Origin: Flectonema sp. DT1601
Taxonomy: Eukaryota; Euglenozoa; Diplonemea; Diplonemida; Diplonemidae
Direction of reading: 5' to 3'
Assembly: GCA_964019425.1 (NCBI GenBank)
Contig: OZ025789.1
Coordinates: 868,001-932,000 of the forward strand
Length of the DNA stretch: 64,000 nt
Of the stretch, positions 19,558-29,279 are shown piece by piece. The notes under the pieces were generated by a model, which was given only the letters and a program-made list of their open reading frames with translations, was not told the DNA's origin and did not search any database. Both the position numbers and the translations under genes were made by a program. The stretch's first letter is position 1. Every line of letters begins with the position of its first letter.

Positions 19558-19970
19558 TTTAAGAGGTTTGCGTGTGTTTAGCGCGTAGGTAAACCTTGAT
19601 GGGCTGGGGGAAACGAATAAAGTTATAATTAAAGTGAAGGAACTAAAATGTCAATTATGGCAACACCCCTGTATAAATAATACCTGTCAGGACATACAAT
19701 ACTGGGTACACTTCAGAATCCCAACCTTCCCTCAAGTAATATGATATCGTGAATAGGGAAGTAAGTTCCCAAGTTGTACTAAAACATCAAAAGGACTGAA
19801 GCATCTTATGTTTAACAATGAAAAAAGGAGAGATGTTCTAAAACTGTTCTTATCGACACCCATTACGACAAACGAACGATATGAGTAAAAACAGCTAACA
19901 GACGCATCATACGTACTTGTAAGCTGCAGTCACCAACGAAACACTAAAATGATGAAAGGAAAGCCCCGAC
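19558..19970. other. Spacer between RRM gene copies 1 and 2
   Basis: 46-nt conserved leader of copy 1 (19558-19603), then non-conserved spacer and the unique 3' flank of copy 2. No gene. Confidence 0.6.
19604..19605 (-). promoter_or_regulatory. Predicted trans-splice acceptor AG, RRM copy 1
   Basis: Minus strand TTTCCCCCAG followed by CCCATCAAGG. The downstream side is identical in all three copies and the pyrimidine side is different in each. Equivalent sites are 20776-20777 and 26326-26327. Confidence 0.6.
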
Positions 19971-20729
19971 CTAGTTGGACTTCTTGGCCTTCTTGGCGGC
20001 AATGCGTGCCTTACGGACGGCCTCCTTCTTGGCGTCAAGTTCGTGGGTACGGATCGACAACTTTACGGTGACGGTACGCTTGTGTGGGAATTCCTTCTCT
20101 GGAAGGGCCTGTTTAGTTTTTGTTGTTTCGTTTTAGAGTTTTCAATTTTCGATAAAGAAGCCAACCTGTAAATTAAAAATAGAAAAAAAAAAGAGAAAAC
20201 AACAACAAACCTTTCCGTTGTAGTTGGTGACGGCCTTGGTGGCAGAGGCGTTGTCAGCGAAGTACACGAAGGCGTGGCCGGCCTTGTAGGTCTTAACCTT
20301 CTTGACGGATCCACACTTGGAGAACTCGTTCTTCAATCTCAAACGGTCCTCGCTCTTCTTGTTACGGGAAAGGTTTCCAACGTACACAGTCTTGGCGGAT
20401 CCGGTACGGTCAGCCTGCTGTCTCTTCTTGGCGGCCTCAACAGTGATCTGCTGTCCCTTGAACTGCTTTCCGTTCAATTCCTTGGTCTTTGACGCTCCAG
20501 CGGCATCCTTGAAGTACAAGATGCAGTACTTTCCACGTCTCAAGTTCACGGCGTTGACTTCTCCGCACTGCTTGAAGGCAGCCTTGACGGTGTCAACAGT
20601 GATTCCAGGGAAGTTCAAGTTCTTCACGTAGACGGCCTTGCTGTCAGCGGCTCCGCTGGACTTCTGCTCTGGCTTCTTCTCGGCCTTCTTTGGGGCGGAC
20701 TTCTTGGCGGCGGCTTTCTTTGCTGGCAT
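19971..20729 (-). CDS. Two-RRM RNA-binding protein, copy 2
   Basis: Exons 20211-20729 and 19971-20108; predicted protein identical to copies 1 and 3. The intron differs from the other two at a few positions (for example TTAGAG for TTGGAG on the plus strand, and one extra A), and the 3' flank is unrelated to theirs. The exon bases that distinguish copies follow copy 3, not copy 1. Acceptor CCCCTCCAG at 20776-20777, with the same 46-nt leader. Probably an expressed duplicate that raises dosage. Confidence 0.92.
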
Positions 20730-22843
20730 TTTAAGAGGTTTGCGTGTGTTTAGCGCGTAGGTAAACCTTGATGGGCTGGAGGGGAAGAAGATTATGACAA
20801 GGCCACTAACCACCAGCTACCATTTCCACGAATTTACAAAAGGAAGGCAATATTGGGGGCTGGGTCGGAGGAGGGGTTATTTTGGAGGTATGTTCTCTTC
20901 CTTATTATTTCCATTTTGTTCGTTCTTTCTTAATAGTTATTTTGTTAAAATATTTCTTCAGGTTCAGTTTATGGCTACACAATAAATCAAAACAATTCGA
21001 ATCAACTAATATGGAAGCCTGATACCTACTTACTGTTCTTTAATAATGACAACAAGTACACAAAGACTAGTTTTGGTTCATTGCAGATCTGCGCAATGTC
21101 TGTTTGCTACATGAAAAATAGTACAAACAGTTAATTAATCGCGAAAGCCAACTATCATTTTTTTTTTTTTTTTTTTTTTTTTGTCTCAACACAACAACAC
21201 TTGATGCTGGAAAAGCGTCCCTTGAGAAGTTAGCCGAAACGTTGGTAAGAATTACTACAGACAAAAAAAAAGTACATTCTTTTGAAAGTTTTTATTTTTA
21301 TTTTTATTTTTTATTTTATTTTTTTTTGGAGTAAATATGAATACATGACTGTGGGCCTAGAAAACAGATACCAAACAGGGCGAACTCGCAAGCTCTTTTC
21401 TTTACTGATCATCAAACACAACTATCTCATGAATTCAGAAAGGAACACTTCACCCACTAGCATCACACAATAAAAGCTTGGTGCACTGTGTTGTCCATTT
21501 TATTATTATTATTATTTTTTTTTTCCTTCAATTGGTTCGTGTTTACAGAGTGTTGAAAAAACAATACAAAAGGAACATAAAAACCTAAAACAAAAAAAAA
21601 AAAAAAAAAAAAAAAAAGATAGGTAATTTTATTATTTTTCATCCAATTGCGAATAGCGTGTGAAAAATACCCTCACACGGAGATAGAATATTCGTCGGTC
21701 CTAAGAAACCGTGAGCTAGACTACACTTGTACTTATACAAGTTGATACCATTAGAAGACACACTTAGGGTAAACATTAGTTATGAGATTTTTTAGCAGTA
21801 TTGGTCACTCAGTTTTTAATTTTTTAATTAGGCAACATCCAAACGGACAATAAAGAGGCTGACGTTGCCAACGCTGGAACTTATTTTTTTTTTTTTTTTT
21901 TTTTTTTTTGCCCCAGTCTCTGAAGAATTACATCACATCAGCGCAACAGCTACAATTGTAAGCAATTAAGGCCTGATTAATTTTGTCATCCGCAGCAAGG
22001 TCAGAAGACAATGAATCCATATAAGCTTTTTTTTAGGCAAAGTAGAAGGGGAAAATACCCCAAACCTTTTTTTTTGTGTGCTCAGTATAATTAAATAACG
22101 GGCACCCCAATCAAAATCGAAAAGCACAGAGGCCAATATGGGATGTGAAAAGAATTTTTTTTTTAACTCCGTGGTAGTTTTCCACTACACACTGCGGAAC
22201 TGAAATCTGACTAAGCTACAAGGGTGGCTTCATTGTGATAACAAGAAAGTCAACCATTTTGGGAAGGGGGATTTCTTTTTTTTTTTTTTTTTTTTTTTTT
22301 TTCGATAGCTTTAAAAAAAAAAAAAAAAAAGAAAAGAAACTATTTATACAATATAAGTCGCTTGTACTCATGTTTTTAAAAAAAACGATTCTTGGAAAAA
22401 CGTTACTGTCAAAAATAGTACAACAACAACGACAACAACACGTGGAAAGACCCACCAATGCCTAAAAGGGGTAGAGAGGGCGTCACTAAGACTCCTATAC
22501 TAAACAGACTTGTTCAATTAAGATACCTGCAGTATATCATCACATCATTAGCACTCGTGAGCCTTTTTTTTTTTGTTTTTTTTGGGAAATGTTACGTCAC
22601 ACAGGAAAAAACTGAATTATGCTGTTTTTTTTTTTCTTCAGTGAACTAAATTGGAACAAATAAAAGCAAGCGATGACGTGAATGCAATAACTCATATATA
22701 ATTAACACGTCACACATGCTGGTGGTGTACAATTTGTGAAGAAAAGGAAGTGCAAAAAAAAGTAAGACTTTTTTCCCTGCACTTTTTTTTTTCCCTCCCC
22801 CCCCCTCTATTTGGGAAAAAAATCCCGAAAATTCCAACAACAA

Positions 22844-22879
<36 letters not shown>

Positions 22880-24472
22880 TTGCATGCTTTAGCAAAAAGT
22901 TTGCTTGAATATACAAACTATATGCATACTGCTTTATGTGTTGTGTGATGATACAAGGACGTAAACAGGTAAGTCAGTGTTATTTCTTTTTTTTTCTTTT
23001 CATGTTTTCTTTCGTTGGTTTCATTATTCTCAACTAGGTTTGTTTCTGCTTACATTTATTCCAGTTCGTTATTATTTTGCAAACGAAGCCAAATTTGTGA
23101 ACTGATTTATAATAAAGGGAAAAAAAAAAAGCAATAATAAAATAAAATATACTTAAAATCCGTAAACCAATATTCCGCACTTTCATTTTTTTTTTTTTTT
23201 TTTTTCATATCTTCCTCATGGGATCGCACTGCCGCAGTCACTATATCTTTAAGAAAGGCGGTTCAGTATGCTTTGCTATCGGGTTGTTTAATTATTTACT
23301 TTTTACAAAACAAGAAAAAAAAAAAGTCGTATTTTCCTTTGGAGAGAACACAAAAAAAAAAACCTGACTCAGGTCGCAAGGCATCCAAATAGTAACATCT
23401 AAATCGCCAACATACTAAGCTAAGAATGACGGGGTGTATTTTCCTTATTTTTTGGTTGTGAAAAATCACTTTTAAAAAATTCACATCAAAAAAAAAAAAA
23501 AAAACATCAAATAACAGTTTCTGTGCACAATCTCCAGAAAGTGCTGCTACAAGTTTTTTTTTTTTTTTTTTTTTTTTTTCCCCTCCTTATTGGTAGTGTT
23601 GGTACTTATTGCCAACATAACATAAGCACTCATAGATTACCTTAGTGAAATAGCAATTGCTAAGTGTGAGTGCATCACACCACGGCTGTTTTTGTGCGAG
23701 CAACCGAAAAACAAGCCTATAACGTTGCTGCTTCTTTTTCGCTCATAAAACATGTCTTTTTGAGATCGGGAGGAAAAAAAAAAGAGATCAATCTGTTTAT
23801 TAAGATAATCTCGTGTTGTTGTTTTTTTTTTTTTTTTTTTTCCCCTAAATACTCTTACATAGCGCTTAGCAAGTATCTTGAAAGGCAGAAGCAGACGCAC
23901 AATAAAAAACAAAACAAAAAATACTTCTTGGTTGGAGGCTGTGCAAGCACAGAAAATCAAACATTAAATCCGAGTATAACCAAGGGGGAAACGGGGAGAG
24001 AAATACTTAAAATTTGGAGGGGAAATACAAAAAATAATGGGAAGAACTATGAATACTAACACAGGAACATCACTGCTATTTTTTAAATATATATATTTTT
24101 TTTTTTTGCACTTTTCCTTCCCATGTTGGGATGAACATGTGACCAGCATTCCACAGTACCTCTGAAAAAAAAAAGATGTTTGCTTTTAAGTATGATGAAA
24201 AACGGGGAAAAGAAAACGGGTAATGGGGATATTATGTTTTATTTTCTTCTTTTTTTCGTTGGGTATTTCTGTTTTTTTTTACTATTTTTTTCTTCGTTTC
24301 TTTTTTTTCATTCTCTCTTTTTCTCTCCCTTTTTTTTTTTTTTTTTTTTTTTCTTCCCAAATGCCAACCTTACAACCCTTCCATGTAAGTAAAACTACCC
24401 AGTCAGCAGTCGTACAGCTTAAAAGCCTAGCGTGATATTACCCTTGAAGATGGCCCTAGGATTGGAGGAATC
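20730..24472. other. 3.7-kb gene desert rich in homopolymer tracts
   Basis: After the 46-nt leader of copy 2 no gene could be found. At least ten A or T runs of 15 to about 33 nt occur (for example near 21165, 21595, 21885, 22280, 22845-22877, 23195, 23560, 23830 and 24330). Frames here are poly-Phe or poly-Lys artefacts. A 7-bp hairpin CGTGTGA/TCACACG lies at 21657-21679. No transposon domain, tRNA or rRNA was recognised. Confidence 0.6.
20776..20777 (-). promoter_or_regulatory. Predicted trans-splice acceptor AG, RRM copy 2
   Basis: Minus strand TTCCCCTCCAG followed by CCCATCAAGG, 46 nt before the ATG. Confidence 0.6.
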
Positions 24473-25231
24473 CTACGAAGGATCCATAGCATCACCAAAC
24501 GAAGGCTTGGCATCAAATGAGGCAGAGTGTAATGCTGAGTTGATACACTTAGGACTGGGAGGTGTTCTTGGAGAACCCGCAGGTGGAGGACTACTCACTT
24601 CATCAACAGTACCTCCCTCCGTCAATGGTGATGACAGTTCCCATTCCAGAAGCGTTGCGTGGTAGCATGGTAGCGGTTGATTCTTTATCGAAAGTGATAT
24701 TTCAAAAGATTTTAGAGCATCAACGAAACCAATATTCGGATTTATCACCGGCCTTCTCCGTTTTACAATATCATGAGCTAGCGCATAAGGAATATTTAAC
24801 TTCTTCATTAAATAAGCAATAGTAACAGTTGCACTGCGAGATATACCTTGTCTGCAATGCACCAGTGCGATTCCGTCAGATATTCGCACTGCCTCAAGCC
24901 ATTCTATGAGTTTTGCAAAATGACTTGATATAGGAGAGTCAGAATGGTCAGAAACTTTTATATCCAAATAGTCTATTCCCGCCCACTTACAACAAACAGT
25001 CTCATGCTGTAAGTTTAATATATGTGTGATTTTCATTCTCTTTATTTCTTCTTCTCGATTAGCATCATATGCCGCTCCCAAATACAGCCAAGGGAGTACT
25101 TGAGATGCAAACAAATCACCAGGTACAGGTTTTTGATGTTCCTTTTCTTTAAGTGCTTTGTTGCAAGGCTCCAACGCCTTTAGCCCTTCTCGGAACTTTA
25201 CCCTCGCTACTTTCTGCGCCGAGGTGCACAT
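24473..25231 (-). CDS. Dual-specificity protein phosphatase
   Basis: 252 residues from the ATG at 25231; a frame extending further upstream would need a TTG start. The DUSP domain (about 40-185) has LYLGAAYDA, ITHILNLQ, a candidate general acid D95 (KVSDHSDSP), and the catalytic P-loop HCRQGISRS (125-133, nucleophile C126), followed by AYLMKKL and a region typical of MAPK-phosphatase/DUSP folds. The C-terminal 60 residues are Ser/Pro-rich (SSPPPAGSPRTPPSPK), likely disordered and phosphorylated. Acceptor ATCCCCCTCAG about 35 nt upstream. Substrate unknown. It lies between RRM copies 2 and 3 without sharing their codon bias. Confidence 0.92.
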   Translation of the reverse strand: MCTSAQKVARVKFREGLKALEPCNKALKEKEHQKPVPGDLFASQVLPWLYLGAAYDANREEEIKRMKITHILNLQHETVCCKWAGIDYLDIKVSDHSDSPISSHFAKLIEWLEAVRISDGIALVHCRQGISRSATVTIAYLMKKLNIPYALAHDIVKRRRPVINPNIGFVDALKSFEISLSIKNQPLPCYHATLLEWELSSPLTEGGTVDEVSSPPPAGSPRTPPSPKCINSALHSASFDAKPSFGDAMDPS

Positions 25232-25521
25232 ATTTCTCGACTTCAATCCACCGCACGAACCCAGCGCTGAGGGGGATTAAATATTTGAATTTGTAAAATA
25301 CGAACTGTGTTTGTATCATATTAACGTAACGATAATTTAACAATCTGCTAAGGATACAGTGAATTATGGTGATGCTTAACTTTAGCCTTTTGAAGTAACT
25401 ATTTAGGTTTGATTGGACTGATAAAAATAAAAATGTTAACAAGCAAGCAATCAATTCAACTCACAACCACCGAACTCACTGGTCGATGTCATGATAACAC
25501 TCCAAAGACAGCTACTCTGAC

Positions 25522-26279
25522 CTAGTTGGACTTCTTGGCCTTCTTGGCGGCAATGCGTGCCTTACGGACGGCCTCCTTCTTGGCGTCAAGTTCGTGGGTA
25601 CGGATCGACAACTTTACGGTGACGGTACGCTTGTGTGGGAATTCCTTCTCTGGAAGGGCCTGTTTAGTTTTTGTTGTTTCGTTTTGGAGTTTTCAATTTT
25701 CGATGAAGAAGCCAACCTGTAAAATAAAAATAGAAAAAAAAAGAGAAAACAACAACAAACCTTTCCGTTGTAGTTGGTGACGGCCTTGGTGGCAGAGGCG
25801 TTGTCAGCGAAGTACACGAAGGCGTGGCCGGCCTTGTAGGTCTTAACCTTCTTGACGGATCCACACTTGGAGAACTCGTTCTTCAATCTCAAACGGTCCT
25901 CGCTCTTCTTGTTACGGGAAAGGTTTCCAACGTACACAGTCTTGGCGGATCCGGTACGGTCAGCCTGCTGTCTCTTCTTGGCGGCCTCAACAGTGATCTG
26001 CTGTCCCTTGAACTGCTTTCCGTTCAATTCCTTGGTCTTTGACGCTCCAGCGGCATCCTTGAAGTACAAGATGCAGTACTTTCCACGTCTCAAGTTCACG
26101 GCGTTGACTTCTCCGCACTGCTTGAAGGCAGCCTTGACGGTGTCAACAGTGATTCCAGGGAAGTTCAAGTTCTTCACGTAGACGGCCTTGCTGTCAGCGG
26201 CTCCGCTGGACTTCTGCTCTGGCTTCTTCTCGGCCTTCTTTGGGGCGGACTTCTTGGCGGCGGCTTTCTTTGCTGGCAT
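25522..26279 (-). CDS. Two-RRM RNA-binding protein, copy 3
   Basis: Exons 25761-26279 and 25522-25659; protein identical to copies 1 and 2. The intron and about 100 bp of 3' flank (25418-25521) are the same as copy 1, while two silent exon bases agree with copy 2. This mosaic indicates gene conversion or repeated duplication. Acceptor CCGTTCTGCAG at 26326-26327; the shared sequence starts there and the upstream DNA is unrelated to the other copies. Confidence 0.92.
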
Positions 26280-26325
26280 TTTAAGAGGTTTGCGTGTGTT
26301 TAGCGCGTAGGTAAACCTTGATGGG

Positions 26326-26327
26326 CT
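26326..26327 (-). promoter_or_regulatory. Predicted trans-splice acceptor AG, RRM copy 3
   Basis: Minus strand CCCCCCGTTCTGCAG followed by CCCATCAAGG, 46 nt before the ATG. Confidence 0.6.
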
Positions 26328-26398
26328 GCAGAACGGGGGGAGGAAGTAAATAAACTACACAAACACAATACTCAACGTAAGAATCCAAAGTAATCTTA

Positions 26399-27436
26399 TT
26401 ACTTATACGATAAAAGTTGAGCGGGTACGTCAGCACCGGACTCCTTCAATAACGTGAAGATTTGTCGTCTGTTTAACTCAGCTGCTTTCATAAGAGGAGA
26501 TACTTTTTTTAGTGTCAAAGTGTTTATAGCTGCTCCAACGTTAATGAGAATTTGAACCGATTCCAATCGTCCAGCGACTACTGCTTTATGAAGAGGTGTT
26601 TCACAAAATGCATTGAATACATTAGGAGAAACACCGCGATTTAATAAATATTTCAAGATCGTTGGATCACTCAATTGACTTGCAACAAATACTGAAGTTT
26701 CCTCAAACATAACTTCTGGCTCAGAAATGTTCGTGTCAGTAGCCACTAAATACGTAAGGGAATGATTATTTCTTCTGATGCATTCCTGAAGCGCACCGCA
26801 AGTTGCCTCCATTCCACTAGATATTAATAATTCCGCAATCACTTTATTCTGCAAGTTGCAAGCGGTAAACAGAGGGTCATCCCTCCCAAGATCGATTCCC
26901 GGTTTCTGCAGAAATAACTTCACAATCTCCGCATTATTTGTCTCAACAGCAGCTTCTAATGACAACTCTGAGGCTTCGAAGTAAGTGATGAGCTTTGTCA
27001 CAGTACGAATGTTTTGACTCCGCATTGCGTTCTTCATAGCGCCTCCGCAACTAAAGTTGTAGGGGATACCTGAATCAATGTAGGCCTGGATTAAGTCACC
27101 AGATCCATCTTCAGCTTCATTAAGGTAGCCGAACCCATTAAGTGGAGCACCAGCTGCTTCTAATATTCCAATAGCAATCTTTCGTTTTGATGGAATGATA
27201 CAGATTTCATCTCCTCCAACTAATCCAAAGTCAATAAGTCTTTGTGATTCTTTTAGTACCTCCCCTTCATACATTAATGAAATGTCATCTTGAGAGATGT
27301 TCTTCTCTTCTTCTAGGATATTCAAAGCATCGTTTACTGTAAAACTCTCACTAATATCAAGATGAAATTCAGAGTCATCCAACAACCTAAACACAACAGG
27401 TAGCATTGTTGTGGCACCTGTTGAAATACTACTCAT
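26399..27436 (-). CDS. Ubiquitin-like domain plus ankyrin-repeat protein
   Basis: 345 residues, one exon. Residues about 12-82 look like a ubiquitin fold (VVFRLLDDSEFHLDISES, then VNDALNILEEEKNI, LMYEGEVLKESQRLIDFGL). Residues 90-340 form ankyrin-like repeats; the clearest is ETPLHKAVVAGRLESVQIL followed by INVGAAINTLTLKKVSPLMKA, and earlier ones (LEAAVETNNAEIVKLFL) are divergent. Protein-protein adaptor in the ubiquitin system is a reasonable guess, not shown. The immediate upstream sequence is a 17-nt T tract without AG; a more distant ACAACAG is the best acceptor candidate, so the 5' end is less certain than for other genes. Confidence 0.82.
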   Translation of the reverse strand: MSSISTGATTMLPVVFRLLDDSEFHLDISESFTVNDALNILEEEKNISQDDISLMYEGEVLKESQRLIDFGLVGGDEICIIPSKRKIAIGILEAAGAPLNGFGYLNEAEDGSGDLIQAYIDSGIPYNFSCGGAMKNAMRSQNIRTVTKLITYFEASELSLEAAVETNNAEIVKLFLQKPGIDLGRDDPLFTACNLQNKVIAELLISSGMEATCGALQECIRRNNHSLTYLVATDTNISEPEVMFEETSVFVASQLSDPTILKYLLNRGVSPNVFNAFCETPLHKAVVAGRLESVQILINVGAAINTLTLKKVSPLMKAAELNRRQIFTLLKESGADVPAQLLSYK

Positions 27437-27730
27437 GATAGTTTCCGATCAAAGAAAAAAAAAAAAAAAAATTTTTCGATGTTTTTTTTGAATAAGGCCA
27501 ACTGTTGTTTTCACACACAAAGGGTTTTTAAACACTTTTTTTTATCTAAATTGAGTCTTACAGTCTTACAAAGAACAAACATGATGAGGATTGTCTGAAA
27601 GGAGTTATCGGTGGCAAGAAAGTTATTCTCCCACGACTTCAGAAAAAAAATAAAAGAAAAATATCGAGCGGGGAAAGAAGAAAAAAAATAATAAATAATC
27701 ATAAAGGTTTACAAGTAGTGAAGATTTTAC

Positions 27731-27761
<31 letters not shown>

Positions 27762-29279
27762 CAATAATAATTATATTTCTGCCACACGCACCAACATAAC
27801 GCACAGCATTTATCACAAAAAACTTTCCATCAAGGGGTTGTATCAGAACTTGAATGGTGTTTCAGGAAGAATCATATTATATAGCGTTTACAGTACTCAA
27901 GTGCTGTGTCACTATGTCTCACCCTACTAGACAGCAAGAATCGAACAATGTCCAATAGAGGAAAACACTCACAACAACAACACGTCATCTCATCCGATTT
28001 CACTGTTCCCTTTTTTTTTTTTTATATATAAATCCCAAATGAAGTCAGAGACAGACATAATTATCACAAAGAGGTCTACTTGAAGAGAGTTGTAAAAACA
28101 AAGGAGGAGAAAAAAGAAGGAAGCAGATTCAAAGTTTAGTTAGTTTAGTTAGCAAAATACAAACTGATGACTACGAGGGGTCTGGGTAGCCCGCATCAGT
28201 AAGGACCCAATCGCGAAGATCGTAGTTTCATAGTATTAGCTGGAAGTGATCGACTCCCAGCAAAGGTGTTAACTTAAAATAAATACTTTAAAAAAGAAAA
28301 ACCTGCACCTAACACGACATACACATTAATAAGATCTTTACTGCAATTTTGTGACAAATATTTGTTAGTTAGCGAGGTGGATTAAAAAAGAAAAACTAAA
28401 CCAAAACTAAAACTAAATAATACGTGTTCAATTCGAGGGGGGATAACTTGATACTAATATTAAATGGAAAGCAACTTGAAACTGGCTAAAACGAGAATAG
28501 GGTTCGGCCAAACCTGGTTGCAATATAAGAAATCAACAATTGGTAGCGATAAAAAATCCCATATGTGCTGTCGAATATGGGGATTCGGGGGCCACGTACT
28601 ACAGGTTGAGCGCCTGGGGGGAGGAGAGATGGGGGAGGCGTTGGTAACAAACCACCACCTTACATAGTAATTTATAACCAAAAGAGAAGAAAAAAAACAG
28701 CAGCCCCACTCACTATTTTCTGATGTAACTAGTAAGGTAACGGACAAGAATACAAATACAAATATAATAATATGAAAAACGAACTGCTGGCGTTAAGAGT
28801 CAAGAAATAATCAAAACACCGTCCCCCAACCAAACAAATAGAAGGCAATCACGGTATGCACTTTTTGATTCCCCTTCCGCACAGCAGTTAGTTTTGTTTA
28901 ACGTTGGAAAAAGAAAAGAGAAGAAAAAAAGAAAATTGTTCGTAAAAACAACTGAATGTGTTCTTATAAAATAGAAACTTGGTGAGAAGAGAAACAAAAT
29001 GAAGAAATACAATTATTCAAGCAGAGCAAAAGAATTTTCTCCAAGCTTGCCCAAAGAAATAACATAAACAAGAAAGTCAGTAGAGGATCGATCCTTCAAG
29101 AGTTCGCGTGGCTGTTTGCGAGCGTACTATTTTTTTTTTTTCTAAAAAGAACTGGGATCTCTCTTCAATAACAAAACACGGAGCTCCTTAAAAAAGGCAA
29201 CTCTTTGTATCTTCTCATAATTCGTTTCGAATACAGTCATCTATTTATATTTTAGTAACCTCATTCATGACATGAGATG
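27437..29279. other. Intergenic with dispersed repeat, no confirmed gene
   Basis: 1.84 kb. Holds homopolymer tracts, the 119-bp repeat copy 1 (28143-28261), and, on the minus strand at about 28490-28640, a 49-codon frame preceded by CTCCCCCCAG and lacking a good ATG. I do not call that as a gene, but it could be an exon or a noncoding transcript. Confidence 0.45.
28143..28261. repeat. Dispersed structured 119-bp repeat, copy 1
   Basis: Matches 42907-43025 over 119 bp with three differences and no gaps, in the same orientation; weaker similarity (TCAAAGTTTA) extends about 14 bp to the left. It is much more GC-rich than its surroundings. Perfect internal inverted repeats: ACTGATG/CATCAGT, GGGTC/GACCC, GGG-TAG-CCC, and CTACGA/TCGTAG. 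A terminal hairpin GCTGGAAGT/ACTCCCAGC has one mismatch. TCGACTCC resembles part of a pol III B-box. It could be a small ncRNA gene, a SINE or a MITE; not identified. Confidence 0.85.

Noticed and set aside
19102-20631. Plus-strand frames of 72 and 109 codons opposite the RRM genes
   Set aside because: They are antisense shadows of strongly biased codons, repeated identically opposite each copy.
22216-24435. Short frames rich in Phe or Lys on both strands in the desert
   Set aside because: They are translations of long T or A tracts with no other coding character; the same holds at 44-47 kb and 58.5-58.8 kb.
28490-28640. Possible minus-strand exon or small gene next to repeat copy 1
   Set aside because: 49 open codons behind a CCCCCCAG site, but no convincing ATG, family match or continuing exon.
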